Assembly (NCBI RefSeq): GCF_017599345.1
Contig: NZ_JAGFVL010000053.1
Location: 1 to 64,000 of the forward strand
DNA from: Gracilibacillus suaedae
GTDB taxonomy: Bacteria; Bacillota; Bacilli; Bacillales; Amphibacillaceae
DNA length: 64,000 nucleotides
Direction: 5' to 3'
The notes under the pieces: model-generated
Databases searched by the model: none
What the model was told of the DNA's origin: nothing
Seen by the model: the letters and a program-made list of their open reading frames with translations, nothing else
Program-made: the position numbers and the translations under genes
Part shown: positions 45,031-57,077 of the stretch, piece by piece
How the letters are laid out: the number at the start of each line of letters is the position of its first letter
Numbering within the stretch: the stretch's first letter is position 1

Positions 45031-45130
45031 TTGACTTTCCACAAGCTTCTGAGTAAAATTTTTATTGGGCTCCATAAATTAATGGAAATATACAGCGTTC
45101 CCCTGCTCAAGGGGAGCGCTTTTTATTTTT
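45031..45130 (+). promoter_or_regulatory. pyrG promoter and CTP-sensing attenuator
   Basis: Promoter TTGACT, 17 nt, TAAAAT (45054-45059), then seven bases to GGGCTCC (45067). This is the GGGC start known for B. subtilis pyrG, where low CTP makes polymerase stutter and add extra Gs. Downstream lies a terminator AGCGTTCCCCT / AGGGGAGCGCT with a T run (45094-45130). Its C/T-rich 5' arm could pair with the poly-G leader as antiterminator. All elements of the described mechanism are present in order. The hairpin may also end rpoE transcription. Confidence 0.88.
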
Positions 45131-45187
45131 TAGTAAGCAATTATTTCAATCATATTTTCATCAAGCTTAGTATGACTACTACTATAA

Positions 45188-46843
<1,656 letters not shown>

Positions 46844-46865
46844 TGTGAAAAAAAGTCCCATTTTA

Positions 46866-46902
46866 CCAATCGTCATAGTACATTACTATGACGGTTTCTT
46901 TA
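46866..46902 (+). terminator. Intrinsic terminator of pyrG
   Basis: CGTCATAGTA / TACTATGACG with a 3-nt loop, followed by GTTTCTTT. Confidence 0.78.
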
Positions 46903-46954
46903 TGCTATTATTCAGCTCAAATAAACACAAAATTTATAAAATACTACGAATATT

Positions 46955-46983
46955 GCAGGATTTTCGTCTATCATATCGAACTA
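46955..46983 (+). promoter_or_regulatory. Candidate SigH promoter of spo0F
   Basis: GCAGGATTT fits the SigH -35 consensus (RnAGGAwWW). ATCGAACTA, 11 nt further, fits the -10 (RnnGAATww) with one mismatch. TTCGTCT between them is one base off a reversed Spo0A box. B. subtilis spo0F also has a SigH promoter under Spo0A control. Confidence 0.55.
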
Positions 46984-47089
46984 TAAGAAAAAGGGCTTAT
47001 TACAAAACGGACGCCAATTCGCAATTTATGACAATGTATCAAGCAACTAAATATATATAAATAGAAAAACATAAAGGAGCTGGCAGAGC

Positions 47090-47449
47090 ATGAACAAAAC
47101 AGTATTAGTAGTAGATGATCAAATTGGTATTCGGCTGTTACTCGAGGAAGTAATTCAGCAAGAAGGGTATAATGTAGAGTTAGCTTTGAATGGCAAAGAA
47201 GCTTTAGACAAAGTCTTAGATAATAAGCCTGATTTGATCATGTTGGATTATAAGTTGCCAATCATCGATGGCCCTACTTTAGTTAAGAAATTGGAAAATG
47301 ATAATATCGTAGTCCCAACTATTATAATGAGTGGTTTGCCAGAAAAAGCAGAAGATGATGTACGAGATTTAAAATCTGTGTTCAAAACAATAGGAAAACC
47401 ATTTCAATTAAATGATATTAGACAATTACTGAAGAATATTTTGGAATAG
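47090..47449 (+). CDS. spo0F: Sporulation response regulator Spo0F
   Basis: A 119-residue single receiver domain without output domain: the phosphorelay intermediate between sporulation kinases and Spo0B. Acid pocket VVDDQIGIR, phospho-Asp in LIMLDYKLPIIDG, conserved Lys in GKPF. Position next to fbaA matches B. subtilis. The helix-4 switch region, MTAYGE in B. subtilis, reads MSGLPE here, and the Tyr after the acid pocket (DDQY) is Ile, so the recognition face differs. ATG after AAAGGAG. Confidence 0.88.
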   Translation: MNKTVLVVDDQIGIRLLLEEVIQQEGYNVELALNGKEALDKVLDNKPDLIMLDYKLPIIDGPTLVKKLENDNIVVPTIIMSGLPEKAEDDVRDLKSVFKTIGKPFQLNDIRQLLKNILE

Positions 47450-47630
47450 TTGATTAAATTTTCTACAGTGGTTCAAAGATTTTGAGAAATTTATGGGGGT
47501 AAGCGTTTTCTGTCGATTGTTTTGTTGCACCTTTTTGTCGGAATTGGTATTCTATTAATGGGTGCAATCTTTCGTAAGAGGATCGATTGTTAAATCAATT
47601 GTATATACATACCTTAAAGGAGGAGCAATT

Positions 47631-48485
47631 ATGCCATTAGTTTCAATGAAAGAAATGCTTGAAACAGCTAATAAAAATCGTTATGCTGTAGGTCAATTTA
47701 ACCTTAATAACCTAGAGTATGTACAAGCTATTCTTCAAGCAGCTGAAGAAGAAAAATCACCGGTAATCCTTGGTGTATCTGAAGGTGCTGGGAAATACAT
47801 GGGTGGTTTCAATGTAGTAGTCGCTATGGTAAAAGCTACAATGGAAGCACAAGGTACAACCGTTCCAGTAGCAATCCACTTAGATCATGGTTCAAGCTTT
47901 GAATCTTGTGCAAAAGCAATCCATGCAGGTTTCACTTCTGTAATGATTGACGCGTCACACGATCCATTTGAAGAAAATATTGCTGTAACTTCTAAAGTAG
48001 TAGAACTTGCGCACTTCCACGGAGTATCTGTTGAGGCAGAACTTGGTACAGTTGGTGGTAACGAAGATGGTGTACAAGGTGGCATCATGTATGCTGATAC
48101 GAACGAATGTAAAGAGCTAGTTGAACGTACTGGAGTTGACTGTCTTGCACCAGCATTAGGTTCTGTACATGGTCCTTACCAAGGTGAACCAAACTTAGGC
48201 TTCAAAGAAATGGAAGAAATCAACACAGTAGCTGGAGTACCATTAGTACTTCACGGTGGAACTGGTATCCCAGTTGCAGATATCCAAAAAGCAATCTCCT
48301 ATGGTACATCTAAAATCAATGTAAATACAGAAAATCAAATCCAACAAACAAAAGTAGTTCGTGAAGTATTAGAAGCGAACCCAGAAATGATCGACCCACG
48401 TAAATACTTAGGACCAAGCCGCGACGCAATTAAAGATACAGTAATCGGAAAAATGCGCGAATTCGGTTCTTCAGGAAAAGCATAA
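47631..48485 (+). CDS. fbaA: Class II fructose-1,6-bisphosphate aldolase FbaA
   Basis: A 284-residue Zn-dependent aldolase of glycolysis/gluconeogenesis. Zn ligands in [23 protein letters not shown] and VLHGGTGIP; signatures [18 protein letters not shown] and [14 protein letters not shown]. The ATG at 47631 follows AAAGGAGGAG; an upstream in-frame start at 47562 lacks a ribosome site. Codon use looks highly optimised, as expected for an abundant enzyme. Followed by a terminator and a tandem array. Confidence 0.96.
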   Translation: MPLVSMKEMLETANKNRYAVGQFNLNNLEYVQAILQAAEEEKSPVILGVSEGAGKYMGGFNVVVAMVKATMEAQGTTVPVAIHLDHGSSFESCAKAIHAGFTSVMIDASHDPFEENIAVTSKVVELAHFHGVSVEAELGTVGGNEDGVQGGIMYADTNECKELVERTGVDCLAPALGSVHGPYQGEPNLGFKEMEEINTVAGVPLVLHGGTGIPVADIQKAISYGTSKINVNTENQIQQTKVVREVLEANPEMIDPRKYLGPSRDAIKDTVIGKMREFGSSGKA

Positions 48486-48495
48486 ATTGATTTAC

Positions 48496-48527
48496 AAACC
48501 ATACTCTTAAGTGAGTATGGTTTTTTT
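48496..48527 (+). terminator. Intrinsic terminator of fbaA
   Basis: AAACCATACTC / GAGTATGGTTT with a short loop and seven T. Confidence 0.88.
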
Positions 48528-48542
48528 CTGCTTTGATGATAG

Positions 48543-48664
48543 AAGTTGCCAGAAAGCAACCCAAAGTTGCCAGTAAATCCTGAAAGTTGCCAGAAAGCGG
48601 CCCAAAGTTGCCAGTAAATCCTGAAAGTTGCCAGAAAACAGCCCAAAGTTGCCAGTGAATCCAA
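48543..48664. repeat. Tandem array, six copies, 20-21-bp period (GTTGCCAG core)
   Basis: AAGTTGCCAG recurs with its GTTGCCAG at 48545, 48566, 48586, 48607, 48627 and 48648, spacings 21/20/21/20/21. Two linker types alternate, giving three 41-bp super-units. It lies between the fbaA terminator and the murA promoter region. Apparent ORFs through it are only translated repeats. Confidence 0.95.
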
Positions 48665-48866
48665 ATAGTTCACATTAAATCAATGCCAAAATTAGTCCAT
48701 CTACTTTCGCTTGTCAATCTCCTGTTTTAAATCACTTGGAAATGAGATATAATGATTTTAAGTTTGTTTTTATTACATAATATTGGCAGGTTTAGTACAG
48801 AATAAGTTTATAATATTGATGTTGCTGGGATGGTTACAGGAATCCTTGAAAGTGAGGGAAATATAT

Positions 48867-50153
48867 ATGCAGAAGTTGCTTATAGAGGGCGGTTATTTAT
48901 TAAATGGAAAAGTTCGGATCAGTGGTGCGAAAAATAGTGCGGTAGCATTATTACCAGCATCTATATTGGCAGATTCAAAAGTAATTATTGAAGGATTACC
49001 AGATATTTCGGATGTAGAAACGTTAAGCTATTTACTGGAAGAAATCGGTGGAGAAGTAGAGCGAAAAGGACAGACGGTTCATATAGATCCTGCTCATATG
49101 ACAGCAATGCCGCTACCAAATGGACGTGTCAAAAAACTGAGAGCTTCTTATTACTTTATGGGAGCCATGCTGGGGCGTTTTAAGGAAGCGGTCATCGGTT
49201 TACCTGGTGGATGTTATCTTGGTCCAAGACCAATTGATCAGCATATTAAAGGCTTTGAAGCTCTTGGTGCAACCGTTACGAATGAACAAGGAGCTATTTA
49301 TTTACGAGCAAAAGAACTGAAGGGTGCCCGGATCTACTTGGATGTTGTCAGTGTCGGAGCAACGATCAATATTATGCTTGCTGCAGTGAAAGCAAAAGGA
49401 CGTACAGTTATTGAAAATGCAGCAAGAGAACCGGAAATTATTGATGTAGCCACCTTACTAACCAGTATGGGTGCGAGAATTAAAGGTGCAGGAACGGACG
49501 TTATCCGTATTGATGGTGTAGAGCAGTTAACTGGGTGCATGCATACCATTATTCCTGATCGTATTGAGGCAGGTACCTATACAATATTGGCCGCCGCTCA
49601 AGGTGAGAAAGTATTGATTGACAATGTTATTCCGCAACACCTGGAACCACTATTGGCCAAATTAAGAGAAATGGGTGTACATATTGAAGAAGGGGAAGAG
49701 CAATTACTCCTCCATAGAGGAGAAGGACTCAAAAGTGTTGATATCAAAACCCTTGTACATCCTGGTTTCCCAACGGATTTACAGCAACCTTTTACAGCAT
49801 TATTGACAAAAGCAGAAGGTACAGGGGTTGTCACAGATACTATATACCAAGCGCGGTTTAAACATATCGATGAATTAAGAAGAATGAATGCTCAAATTAA
49901 AGTAGAAGGAAGTTCTGCCATTGTCCAAGGACCTACACCGTTGGAGGGTGCAAAAGTAAAGGCGAGTGATTTGCGAGCAGGAGCATCTCTGATTGTTGCC
50001 GGTCTAATGGCAAATGGAATAACAGAAATCACAGGATTGGAACATATTGATCGAGGGTATGCCAACTTAACAGAGAAATTAGACGAGCTCGGTGCCCGAG
50101 TTTGGCGAGAAGAAATGACCGAAAAAGAGATACAACAATTTCAGAATTCCTAA
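48867..50153 (+). CDS. murA: UDP-N-acetylglucosamine 1-carboxyvinyltransferase (MurA/MurZ)
   Basis: A 428-residue EPSP-synthase-fold enzyme for the first committed step of peptidoglycan synthesis (phosphoenolpyruvate onto UDP-GlcNAc). [15 protein letters not shown] at the start, the catalytic Cys loop [13 protein letters not shown] (fosfomycin target) and [15 protein letters not shown]. The position between fbaA and rho corresponds to B. subtilis murZ (murAB); tal and glpX found there are absent here. ATG 48867 follows GAGGG; a longer frame from 48783 lacks a ribosome site. Confidence 0.94.
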   Translation: MQKLLIEGGYLLNGKVRISGAKNSAVALLPASILADSKVIIEGLPDISDVETLSYLLEEIGGEVERKGQTVHIDPAHMTAMPLPNGRVKKLRASYYFMGAMLGRFKEAVIGLPGGCYLGPRPIDQHIKGFEALGATVTNEQGAIYLRAKELKGARIYLDVVSVGATINIMLAAVKAKGRTVIENAAREPEIIDVATLLTSMGARIKGAGTDVIRIDGVEQLTGCMHTIIPDRIEAGTYTILAAAQGEKVLIDNVIPQHLEPLLAKLREMGVHIEEGEEQLLLHRGEGLKSVDIKTLVHPGFPTDLQQPFTALLTKAEGTGVVTDTIYQARFKHIDELRRMNAQIKVEGSSAIVQGPTPLEGAKVKASDLRAGASLIVAGLMANGITEITGLEHIDRGYANLTEKLDELGARVWREEMTEKEIQQFQNS

Positions 50154-50156
50154 AGC

Positions 50157-50187
50157 AAGAGAGACCACGAAGTCTCTCTTTTCTTTT
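50157..50187 (+). terminator. Intrinsic terminator of murA
   Basis: AAGAGAGAC / GTCTCTCTT with a 6-nt loop and a T-rich tail. Confidence 0.82.
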
Positions 50188-50265
50188 ACATATTAGGAAA
50201 ATGATGCACAAAATCCATAAACTATGCAGTAACTGGATGGATTTGCGTTGTTCCATCCTGTTTTT

Positions 50266-50356
50266 TGAGAAATGTTGCCATCCGCTCCGGCAGAATACTG
50301 CGCTTACCGTGGGCGGTTTTTAGCTAACTTGGCAAGAAAACCACTTTGCCAAGTGG
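50266..50356. repeat. Dispersed intergenic repeat, family R2, copy C
   Basis: The reverse complement reads CTTGGCAA...TTGCCAAG, TTAGCT, then ACCGCCCACGGTAAG and TGCCGGAGCGGATGG. This is the same order of blocks as copies A and B (AAGTTAGCT, CCCGTGGAAAGGG, CCGCAGCGATGG), though more diverged. Confidence 0.55.
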
Positions 50357-50765
50357 ATAAAATGAGTTTTACCTAACCATTTCTTAAAAATTCACATTAA
50401 TTTTACAAAAAAATCACTTTTTCATAAAAATTAGTTGAATATATAGTTGTAACCATGTACTATATAGAAAGAATATCATTGACTCATTTATTCCAAGTAA
50501 TTGAGTTCTTCCAATATCATCCGGCAAACGGGTTGGATGAAGGTGCTTCCATCTCATACTCTTCTTGAGATTTCAAGCGATCTCGGTGCTCCCATTGAGT
50601 TTCCATATATTGATTGACCATTGACAGATAAAACAAATGTATAAACAAACGAAAGATCAATTTATCATATTGATTAGATTCCCCACGTTTAAAATCTACA
50701 AACTGTTAATCTCGAAAATTACATGAAGATGGAATATATAATAAAAAAATAGGTGTGGTGATTTT

Positions 50766-52052
50766 GTGAGTGAAGTAACAATTTCAGAACTAGAACAAAT
50801 GACATTAAAAGAACTTTATGCTAAAGCAAAAGAATTTAAAGTATCTTATTACGCAAAATTAACAAAAAAAGAACTAATATTTGCGATATTAAAAGCGCAA
50901 GCGGAAAAAAGCGGCTATTTGTTTATGGATGGTATTTTAGAAATCATTCCGACAGAAGGCTTCGGTTTCCTCCGTCCAATCAATTATTCGCCTAGTGCGG
51001 AAGATATTTATATTTCTGCATCCCAAATTCGACGTTTTGACTTACGTAATGGTGACAAAGTATCTGGTAAAGTACGTCCGCCAAAAGAAAATGAACGATA
51101 TTACGGACTATTGCATGTCGACGCCGTCAATGGTGAAGATCCGGAAGCAGCGAAAGAACGTGTTCACTTTCCGGCATTGACACCGTTATATCCAGATCGC
51201 TTGATGAATTTAGAAACGGATACAAAGTTGATTTCAACTAGAATCATGGATTTATTAACACCTGTTGGTTACGGGCAACGTGGTTTAATTGTAGCCCCAC
51301 CTAAAGCAGGTAAAACGATGCTTCTTAAGCAAATCGCAAATAGTATTACGAAGAATCATCCGAACACAAAGCTAATTATTCTTTTAGTGGACGAACGTCC
51401 GGAAGAAGTGACAGATATTGAACGTTCTGTTGATGAGAATGTCGATGTAGTCAGCTCTACGTTTGACGAAGTACCGGAAAATCATATAAAAGTAGCCGAA
51501 TTAGTGTTAGAACGTGCGATGCGACTTGTTGAGCACAAAAAGGATGTCGTCGTTCTTATGGATAGTATTACACGTCTTGCGCGTGCTTATAACCTTGTTA
51601 TCCCACCAAGCGGAAGAACGCTATCTGGTGGTATTGATCCGGCTGCCTTCCATAGACCAAAACGCTTCTTTGGTGCCGCAAGAAATATTGAAGATGGAGG
51701 AAGCTTCACTATTCTGGCAACAGCCCTAGTAGAGACTGGTTCACGTATGGATGATGTAATCTATGAAGAATTTAAAGGTACAGGCAATATGGAACTGCAC
51801 TTGGATCGTAATTTAGCACAGCGACGTATTTTCCCTGCGATTGATATATTACGTTCCAGTACAAGAAAAGAGGAATTGCTTGTTTCCAAAAATCATCTCG
51901 AAAAAATGTGGGCGATTCGAAAAAGTATGCAAGACTCTCCAGATTTCTTAGAGCGTTTCTTACGTAAATTACGTTCAACGAAAAGCAATGAGGAATTTTT
52001 ATCTGTATTAGAAGAAGAAATGAAGCGAAAAGGTACGAAAAAATCTAGTTAA
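50766..52052 (+). CDS. rho: Transcription termination factor Rho
   Basis: A 428-residue hexameric RNA helicase. N-terminal helical domain ([18 protein letters not shown]), OSB RNA-binding fold ([16 protein letters not shown]), Walker [17 protein letters not shown], Walker [19 protein letters not shown]-loop region [13 protein letters not shown]. Start GTG 50766 downstream of AGGTG. A promoter of the next gene starts 22 nt after its stop. Confidence 0.96.
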   Translation: MSEVTISELEQMTLKELYAKAKEFKVSYYAKLTKKELIFAILKAQAEKSGYLFMDGILEIIPTEGFGFLRPINYSPSAEDIYISASQIRRFDLRNGDKVSGKVRPPKENERYYGLLHVDAVNGEDPEAAKERVHFPALTPLYPDRLMNLETDTKLISTRIMDLLTPVGYGQRGLIVAPPKAGKTMLLKQIANSITKNHPNTKLIILLVDERPEEVTDIERSVDENVDVVSSTFDEVPENHIKVAELVLERAMRLVEHKKDVVVLMDSITRLARAYNLVIPPSGRTLSGGIDPAAFHRPKRFFGAARNIEDGGSFTILATALVETGSRMDDVIYEEFKGTGNMELHLDRNLAQRRIFPAIDILRSSTRKEELLVSKNHLEKMWAIRKSMQDSPDFLERFLRKLRSTKSNEEFLSVLEEEMKRKGTKKSS

Positions 52053-52074
52053 TGATAGAAATATTAAAATTCTC

Positions 52075-52103
52075 TTGCAAACAGTGCTTTAGGTTGTTAT
52101 AAT
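52075..52103 (+). promoter_or_regulatory. Sigma-A promoter of rpmE2
   Basis: TTGCAA, a 17-nt spacer and consensus TATAAT; transcript start expected near 52110. Confidence 0.8.
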
Positions 52104-52109
52104 TCTTCT

Positions 52110-52185
52110 GTATGACAAAAATGCTCAACAAAGCATGAATCTAACTCTGTTTCCTCAGGATTCAGGGCAAAAGGAGTGGACAGAC
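52110..52185 (+). promoter_or_regulatory. Probable L31 autoregulatory mRNA leader
   Basis: A short leader with hairpin ATGCT...AGCAT and an adjoining TGAATC...GGATTCA stem, ending at the AAAGGAGTG ribosome site. Size, place and two-stem layout fit the L31-Firmicutes leader class, but no covariance test was possible. Confidence 0.45.
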
Positions 52186-52431
52186 ATGAAAAAAGATATT
52201 CATCCAGAATACCACAAAGTTGTATTTCTTGATACAAGCTCTGACTACAAATTTCTAAGCGGATCTACTACAACATCTGAAGAGACAATTGAATGGGAAG
52301 ATGGCAATACGTACCCATTAATCCGTGTAGAAATCAGTTCAGCTTCTCACCCGTTCTATACTGGTAAACAAAAAGCTGATAAAGTCGGCGGTCGTGTTGA
52401 CCGATTCAAGAAAAAATACAACCTTAGCTAA
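52186..52431 (+). CDS. rpmE2: Ribosomal protein L31, type B (zinc-free)
   Basis: An 81-residue L31 (bL31) of the 50S subunit. [18 protein letters not shown] at the start and [20 protein letters not shown] at the end define the family. No cysteine is present, so this is the C-minus type B form. In B. subtilis the gene beside rho encodes the zinc-binding type A form. ATG 52186 after AAAGGAGTG; a longer frame from 52135 begins in the leader. Confidence 0.95.
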   Translation: MKKDIHPEYHKVVFLDTSSDYKFLSGSTTTSEETIEWEDGNTYPLIRVEISSASHPFYTGKQKADKVGGRVDRFKKKYNLS

Positions 52432-52479
52432 TTGGTATTTTTTCATTGTACGAAGATATAATAGGATAAAAATCCTTGA

Positions 52480-52515
52480 AACAGGCAAATGCACCAAAAA
52501 TTTGCCTGTTTTTTA
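52480..52515 (+). terminator. Intrinsic terminator of rpmE2
   Basis: AACAGGCAAAT / ATTTGCCTGTT with a loop of about 10 nt and a T run. Confidence 0.85.
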
Positions 52516-52706
52516 TTTGTATTATCTGAAAGGACAAAATACTATTGTTGATAGTAGTATATGAAACTAAGGCTTTCGCGATAAGCCGAATTTTTCTTTG
52601 ATGTTGACGCTGAGAGGAAAATACTCACAGCTACATATTAATACGAAAAACATGGTAAAATGTTTAAATATAGAGAAACAATAATGCTGGAAGGGGCAAC
52701 ATTATC

Positions 52707-53318
52707 ATGCACATTATGAAGCATGCCGGTTGGATTGAACTAATATGCGGAAGCATGTTTTCAGGCAAATCAGAAGAATTAATTCGCAGAGTACGACGCG
52801 CAACGTACGGCAACCTCTCTGTTGCTGTCTATAAACCACTAATTGACAATCGTTATAAAGATGATTATGTCGTTTCCCATAATGGCTCAGAACTAATAGC
52901 AAAACCTGTCAAACGAGCAATTGACATATTAGAAGACATTACCGATGATATGGATTTGATCGGAATCGACGAAGTACAATTTTTCGACGATGATATTATT
53001 CATATCGTGTCAGAACTAGCTGATAGAGGCCATCGTGTTGTCCTAGCAGGATTAGATACAGATTTCCGCGGCGAACCATTTGGACCGATGCCGCAGCTTT
53101 TGGCGATCAGTGAATTTGTTACAAAATTAAATGCGGTATGCCCTGTCTGTGGTTCGCCTGCAAGCAGAACGCAACGATTAATTAATGGCAGTCCAGCTTC
53201 TTATGATGATCCTGTTATTTTAGTTGGTGCCAAAGAAGCATATGAACCGCGATGCAGACATCACCACGACGTACCGAATCATCCGAAAAGTAAATTAAAA
53301 GCACATAGTAGATTTTGA
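52707..53318 (+). CDS. tdk: Thymidine kinase Tdk
   Basis: A 203-residue type II thymidine kinase (salvage of thymidine to dTMP). P-loop [15 protein letters not shown], Walker [12 protein letters not shown], lasso/zinc site [13 protein letters not shown] with a C-terminal CRHHH. Start ATG 52707; the ribosome site AAGGGG is somewhat distant, and an ATG three codons in is possible. Between rpmE2 and prfA, as in B. subtilis. Confidence 0.94.
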   Translation: MHIMKHAGWIELICGSMFSGKSEELIRRVRRATYGNLSVAVYKPLIDNRYKDDYVVSHNGSELIAKPVKRAIDILEDITDDMDLIGIDEVQFFDDDIIHIVSELADRGHRVVLAGLDTDFRGEPFGPMPQLLAISEFVTKLNAVCPVCGSPASRTQRLINGSPASYDDPVILVGAKEAYEPRCRHHHDVPNHPKSKLKAHSRF

Positions 53319-53388
53319 CGGTCTTCGTTATTTTGTAATATACTGTATCATAGTGAAGTTTTGCTAATCGGAGAAAGAGGTGAAGAAC

Positions 53389-54459
53389 GTGTTAGATCGC
53401 TTAGAATCGTTAGAAGCACGTTATGATAAATTGAATGAATTATTAAGTGACCCGGAAGTTATTAATGATTCGAAGAAATTAAGAGAATATTCGAAAGAAC
53501 AATCAGATCTTCAAGATGTGATTTCAGCTTATCGGGAATATAAAGATGTCTCAACACAACTAGATGATGCTAAAGAGATGTTAGAGGACGATCTTGACGA
53601 TGAAATGCGTGAAATGGCAAAGATGGAAGTCACAGAGCTTTCTGAGCAAAAAGAAGAGTTGGAAGAACGTCTGAAAATTTTATTACTACCGAAAGATCCT
53701 AACGATGACAAAAACGTTATCATGGAAGTCCGTGGTGCAGCAGGGGGAGACGAAGCAGCTCTTTTTGCTGGGGATTTATTCAGAATGTATTCTCGTTATG
53801 CTGAATCACAAGGTTGGAAAATTGATATAATGGACTCTAATACGACTGGTGTCGGTGGATTTAAAGAAATAGTGTTCATGATTAATGGAACTGGCGCCTA
53901 TTCGAAATTAAAGTTTGAAAATGGTGCCCACCGTGTACAACGTGTTCCAGAAACTGAATCAGGCGGACGTATTCACACTTCAACAGCAACAGTAGTCGTT
54001 ATGCCGGAAGCAGAAGAAGTAGAAATCGATATTAATGAAAAAGATATTCGTGTCGATACCTTTGCGTCTAGTGGTCCTGGTGGGCAATCGGTAAATACAA
54101 CGATGTCTGCAGTCCGTCTAACGCACGAACCAACAGGAATAGTTGTATCGATTCAAGACGAAAAGTCACAAATCAAAAATAAAGAAAAAGCGATGAAAGT
54201 TTTGCGTGCTCGTATCTATGATAAATTTCAGCAGGAAGCACAAGCAGAATATGATCAGACACGTAAATCTGCGGTCGGTTCTGGTGATCGTTCTGAGCGG
54301 ATCAGAACGTATAACTTCCCACAAAATCGTGTAACAGACCACCGTATCGGTCTGACCATTCAAAAGCTTGATCAAATCTTAGAAGGTAAGCTGGAAGAAG
54401 TAATTGATGCGCTTATCATCGAAGAACAAGCGAAGAAAATGGAAGAAATCGGTGAATAA
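53389..54459 (+). CDS. prfA: Peptide chain release factor 1 PrfA
   Basis: A 356-residue class I release factor for UAA/UAG stop codons. GGQ motif in [21 protein letters not shown]-terminal coiled domain [20 protein letters not shown], and the [18 protein letters not shown] block. The true start is GTG 53389 after AGAGGTG; an in-frame GTG at 53380 forms part of that site. One base separates its stop from the prmC ATG, and PrmC methylates the Gln of its GGQ. Confidence 0.96.
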   Translation: MLDRLESLEARYDKLNELLSDPEVINDSKKLREYSKEQSDLQDVISAYREYKDVSTQLDDAKEMLEDDLDDEMREMAKMEVTELSEQKEELEERLKILLLPKDPNDDKNVIMEVRGAAGGDEAALFAGDLFRMYSRYAESQGWKIDIMDSNTTGVGGFKEIVFMINGTGAYSKLKFENGAHRVQRVPETESGGRIHTSTATVVVMPEAEEVEIDINEKDIRVDTFASSGPGGQSVNTTMSAVRLTHEPTGIVVSIQDEKSQIKNKEKAMKVLRARIYDKFQQEAQAEYDQTRKSAVGSGDRSERIRTYNFPQNRVTDHRIGLTIQKLDQILEGKLEEVIDALIIEEQAKKMEEIGE

Positions 54460-54460
54460 C

Positions 54461-55318
54461 ATGCAAATATCAACTGTACATGAGGCCCTTGATTGGGCTT
54501 CTTCTTTTTTACAAAAACATAACTGTGAACCGAAAGTGGCAGAAATCCTGCTTTTACACATTTTGGATTGGTCCAAAACTGATTTGCTCATTCATTTACG
54601 GGCGCCGCTTCCTGAAGAGGAGCTAGCGGATTTTCAGCAAAAGATTGAACGACATGCCATAACAAAAATCCCTGTCCAGCATTTAACAGGTGTTGAAGCA
54701 TTTTACGGTCGTACGTTCCATGTTAATAAACATGTTCTCATTCCAAGACCGGAAACGGAAGAACTCGTACAACAGATAATAGAAACTGTGGATAAAACCA
54801 ATATTACTTGTGTGGATATCGGGACGGGCAGTGGCGTAATCGCTGTCAGCTTGGCTAAAGAATGGGAAAACAACAAGCAGGTCGAAATGCTTGCCACGGA
54901 CCTTTCTGAAGAGGCATTAACAGTCGCCCAAAAAAATGCTGACCAATACAACGCAGAGATTACATTTTTTTATGGCAATTTCTTAGCACCGTTGATTGAA
55001 CAAGGGAAAAAAGTAGACGTAATCGTTTCAAATCCACCATATATTGATTATAAAGAAGCGGAAAGTCTATCGGAAACTGTTAAGGATTATGATCCGGAGA
55101 TGGCATTGTTTGCAGATAGCAACGGCCTTGCCGCTTATCAACAAATTATCCACCAAGCAGGTCGAGTATTAAATAAGCAAGGTATGATCTTTTTTGAAAT
55201 TGGTCACACACAAGCAGAAGCAGTTAACCAACTGATCAAGCAGCAATTTCCTAACAGTGAAGTGACCATCTTCCAAGACATCAATGGCAAAGACCGCATT
55301 GTACGTGCGACAACGTAA
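54461..55318 (+). CDS. prmC: Release factor glutamine N5-methyltransferase PrmC
   Basis: A 285-residue SAM-dependent methyltransferase acting on the GGQ glutamine of RF1/RF2. N-terminal helical RF-binding domain, SAM loop VDIGTGSGVIAVSLA, catalytic IVSNPPYIDYKEAE. ATG 54461 lies directly behind the prfA stop with GGTGA as ribosome site inside prfA, so the pair should be coupled. A GTG at 54452 is an alternative. Confidence 0.94.
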   Translation: MQISTVHEALDWASSFLQKHNCEPKVAEILLLHILDWSKTDLLIHLRAPLPEEELADFQQKIERHAITKIPVQHLTGVEAFYGRTFHVNKHVLIPRPETEELVQQIIETVDKTNITCVDIGTGSGVIAVSLAKEWENNKQVEMLATDLSEEALTVAQKNADQYNAEITFFYGNFLAPLIEQGKKVDVIVSNPPYIDYKEAESLSETVKDYDPEMALFADSNGLAAYQQIIHQAGRVLNKQGMIFFEIGHTQAEAVNQLIKQQFPNSEVTIFQDINGKDRIVRATT

Positions 55319-55354
55319 CTGTTCACGAAATATTTACCGCTATCTTGTGAACAG
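55319..55354. repeat. Inverted repeat after prmC
   Basis: CTGTTCAC / GTGAACAG, 8-bp arms with a 20-nt loop, beginning at the prmC stop and without a T run. The rest of the gap to map shows no ORF or known RNA. Confidence 0.5.
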
Positions 55355-55543
55355 GAACAACTATCTCGTCAAAAGATATAGCAAGTGAAAATGGCTTGTG
55401 GAGAGGTATATAAATAATTTGAGGAACCTGAGAATGATGTTCTGCCGACTATCGATTCTTTCAACGAACCTTTTGTTGAAGCAAAAGCCGTTTTGTTTAT
55501 AAATCTGAATGGCATACTAATCATAAAAAATTTTGAAAAGTGA

Positions 55544-56293
<750 letters not shown>

Positions 56294-56369
56294 TGGTGTG
56301 TTTGACGAGCCACACAAGCCTCTTTAGAAAGAAAGTATAGGTTATTTGTGAAAAATTAATAGATTAAAA

Positions 56370-56399
56370 GTTTAAAAGCTTTCGATGTTGTCCACACTG
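56370..56399 (+). promoter_or_regulatory. Candidate SigF promoter of spoIIR
   Basis: GTTTA (consensus GywTA), a 15-nt spacer, then GTCCACACTG, which fits GgnnAnAnTR at all but one fixed position. It lies 34 nt before the spoIIR ATG. spoIIR is a known early forespore (SigF) gene. Confidence 0.55.
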
Positions 56400-56433
56400 T
56401 GACTAGCAAAAGTTAATTACAGGGGGATAAAAA

Positions 56434-57018
56434 ATGCGAAAGCTTATTTTATTTAGTGTACTTATGTTTTTAATTATAGGTTTTTTTCCACAAAAGGTAA
56501 CGAGTAATGAACAATCCTACCAAGTGATTCCGGATGAGGCAATCCGTTTAAGAATTTTAGCGAACAGCGAGGATGAGAAGGATCAGGAGATGAAACACGC
56601 TGTCAGAGATGCGGTAAATGAAGAAGTGACAGAATGGGTTGAGGAAATGGATGATATTGATGAGGCGAGACAGCTTATTTCCTCTCGCATCGATGATATC
56701 GATCAAATTGTGAAAGATACTGTAGCAGATGAAGAGTATACGGTGGAATATCGTAAAGACGTAAAATTTCCGACGAAACTTTATGATAACTATCTCTATC
56801 CAGCTGGTGAATATGAAGCAATCTTGATCACTTTAGGTGAAGCGGAAGGATCTAATTGGTGGTGTGTCGTTTTTCCACCTTTATGTTTTTTAGATTTTTC
56901 ATTTGGTACAACCGTAGAAGATGAAGAAGATGAGCAAGAAACAGAAGAACTTGAGGAAGAACAAAAGGAGGAAGAGGAAGTAGAATACACTTTTTTCTTC
57001 TTAAAATGGTTTAGTTAA
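56434..57018 (+). CDS. spoIIR: Stage II sporulation protein R
   Basis: 194 residues. An N-terminal signal peptide (LILFSVLMFLIIGFFP) is followed by the SpoIIR domain (IPDEAIRLRILANSEDEKDQ; YPAGEYEAILITLGE; GSNWWCVVFPPLCFLDF) and a Glu-rich stretch near the C-terminus. Secreted from the forespore, SpoIIR triggers SpoIIGA to cleave pro-SigE in the mother cell. Start ATG after AGGGGG. Slightly shorter than the B. subtilis protein. Confidence 0.94.
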   Translation: MRKLILFSVLMFLIIGFFPQKVTSNEQSYQVIPDEAIRLRILANSEDEKDQEMKHAVRDAVNEEVTEWVEEMDDIDEARQLISSRIDDIDQIVKDTVADEEYTVEYRKDVKFPTKLYDNYLYPAGEYEAILITLGEAEGSNWWCVVFPPLCFLDFSFGTTVEDEEDEQETEELEEEQKEEEEVEYTFFFLKWFS

Positions 57019-57077
57019 TCATAAATCTATCATTTTGTCATAGATTAATAGTAAGACGAAATGATAGAGGTGAGAGG

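Larger units (their letters stand above)
50154..50765. other. Long intergenic region between murA and rho
   Basis: Contains the murA terminator, an R2 repeat copy (50266-50356), a segment with two similar pieces (GGTGCTTCCATCTCA and GGTGCTCCCATTGAG, about 50540-50605), and a TATAAT box at 50737-50742 shortly before rho. No coding frame is convincing. It may include a long rho leader. Confidence 0.5.

Noticed and set aside
46845-47060. 71-codon frame between pyrG and spo0F
   Set aside because: It runs through the pyrG terminator and the SigH promoter and has no ribosome site.
48335-48673. 112-codon minus-strand frame over the fbaA end
   Set aside because: It is antisense to fbaA and then translates the GTTGCCAG array (repeated NFGLLSGNF-like words).
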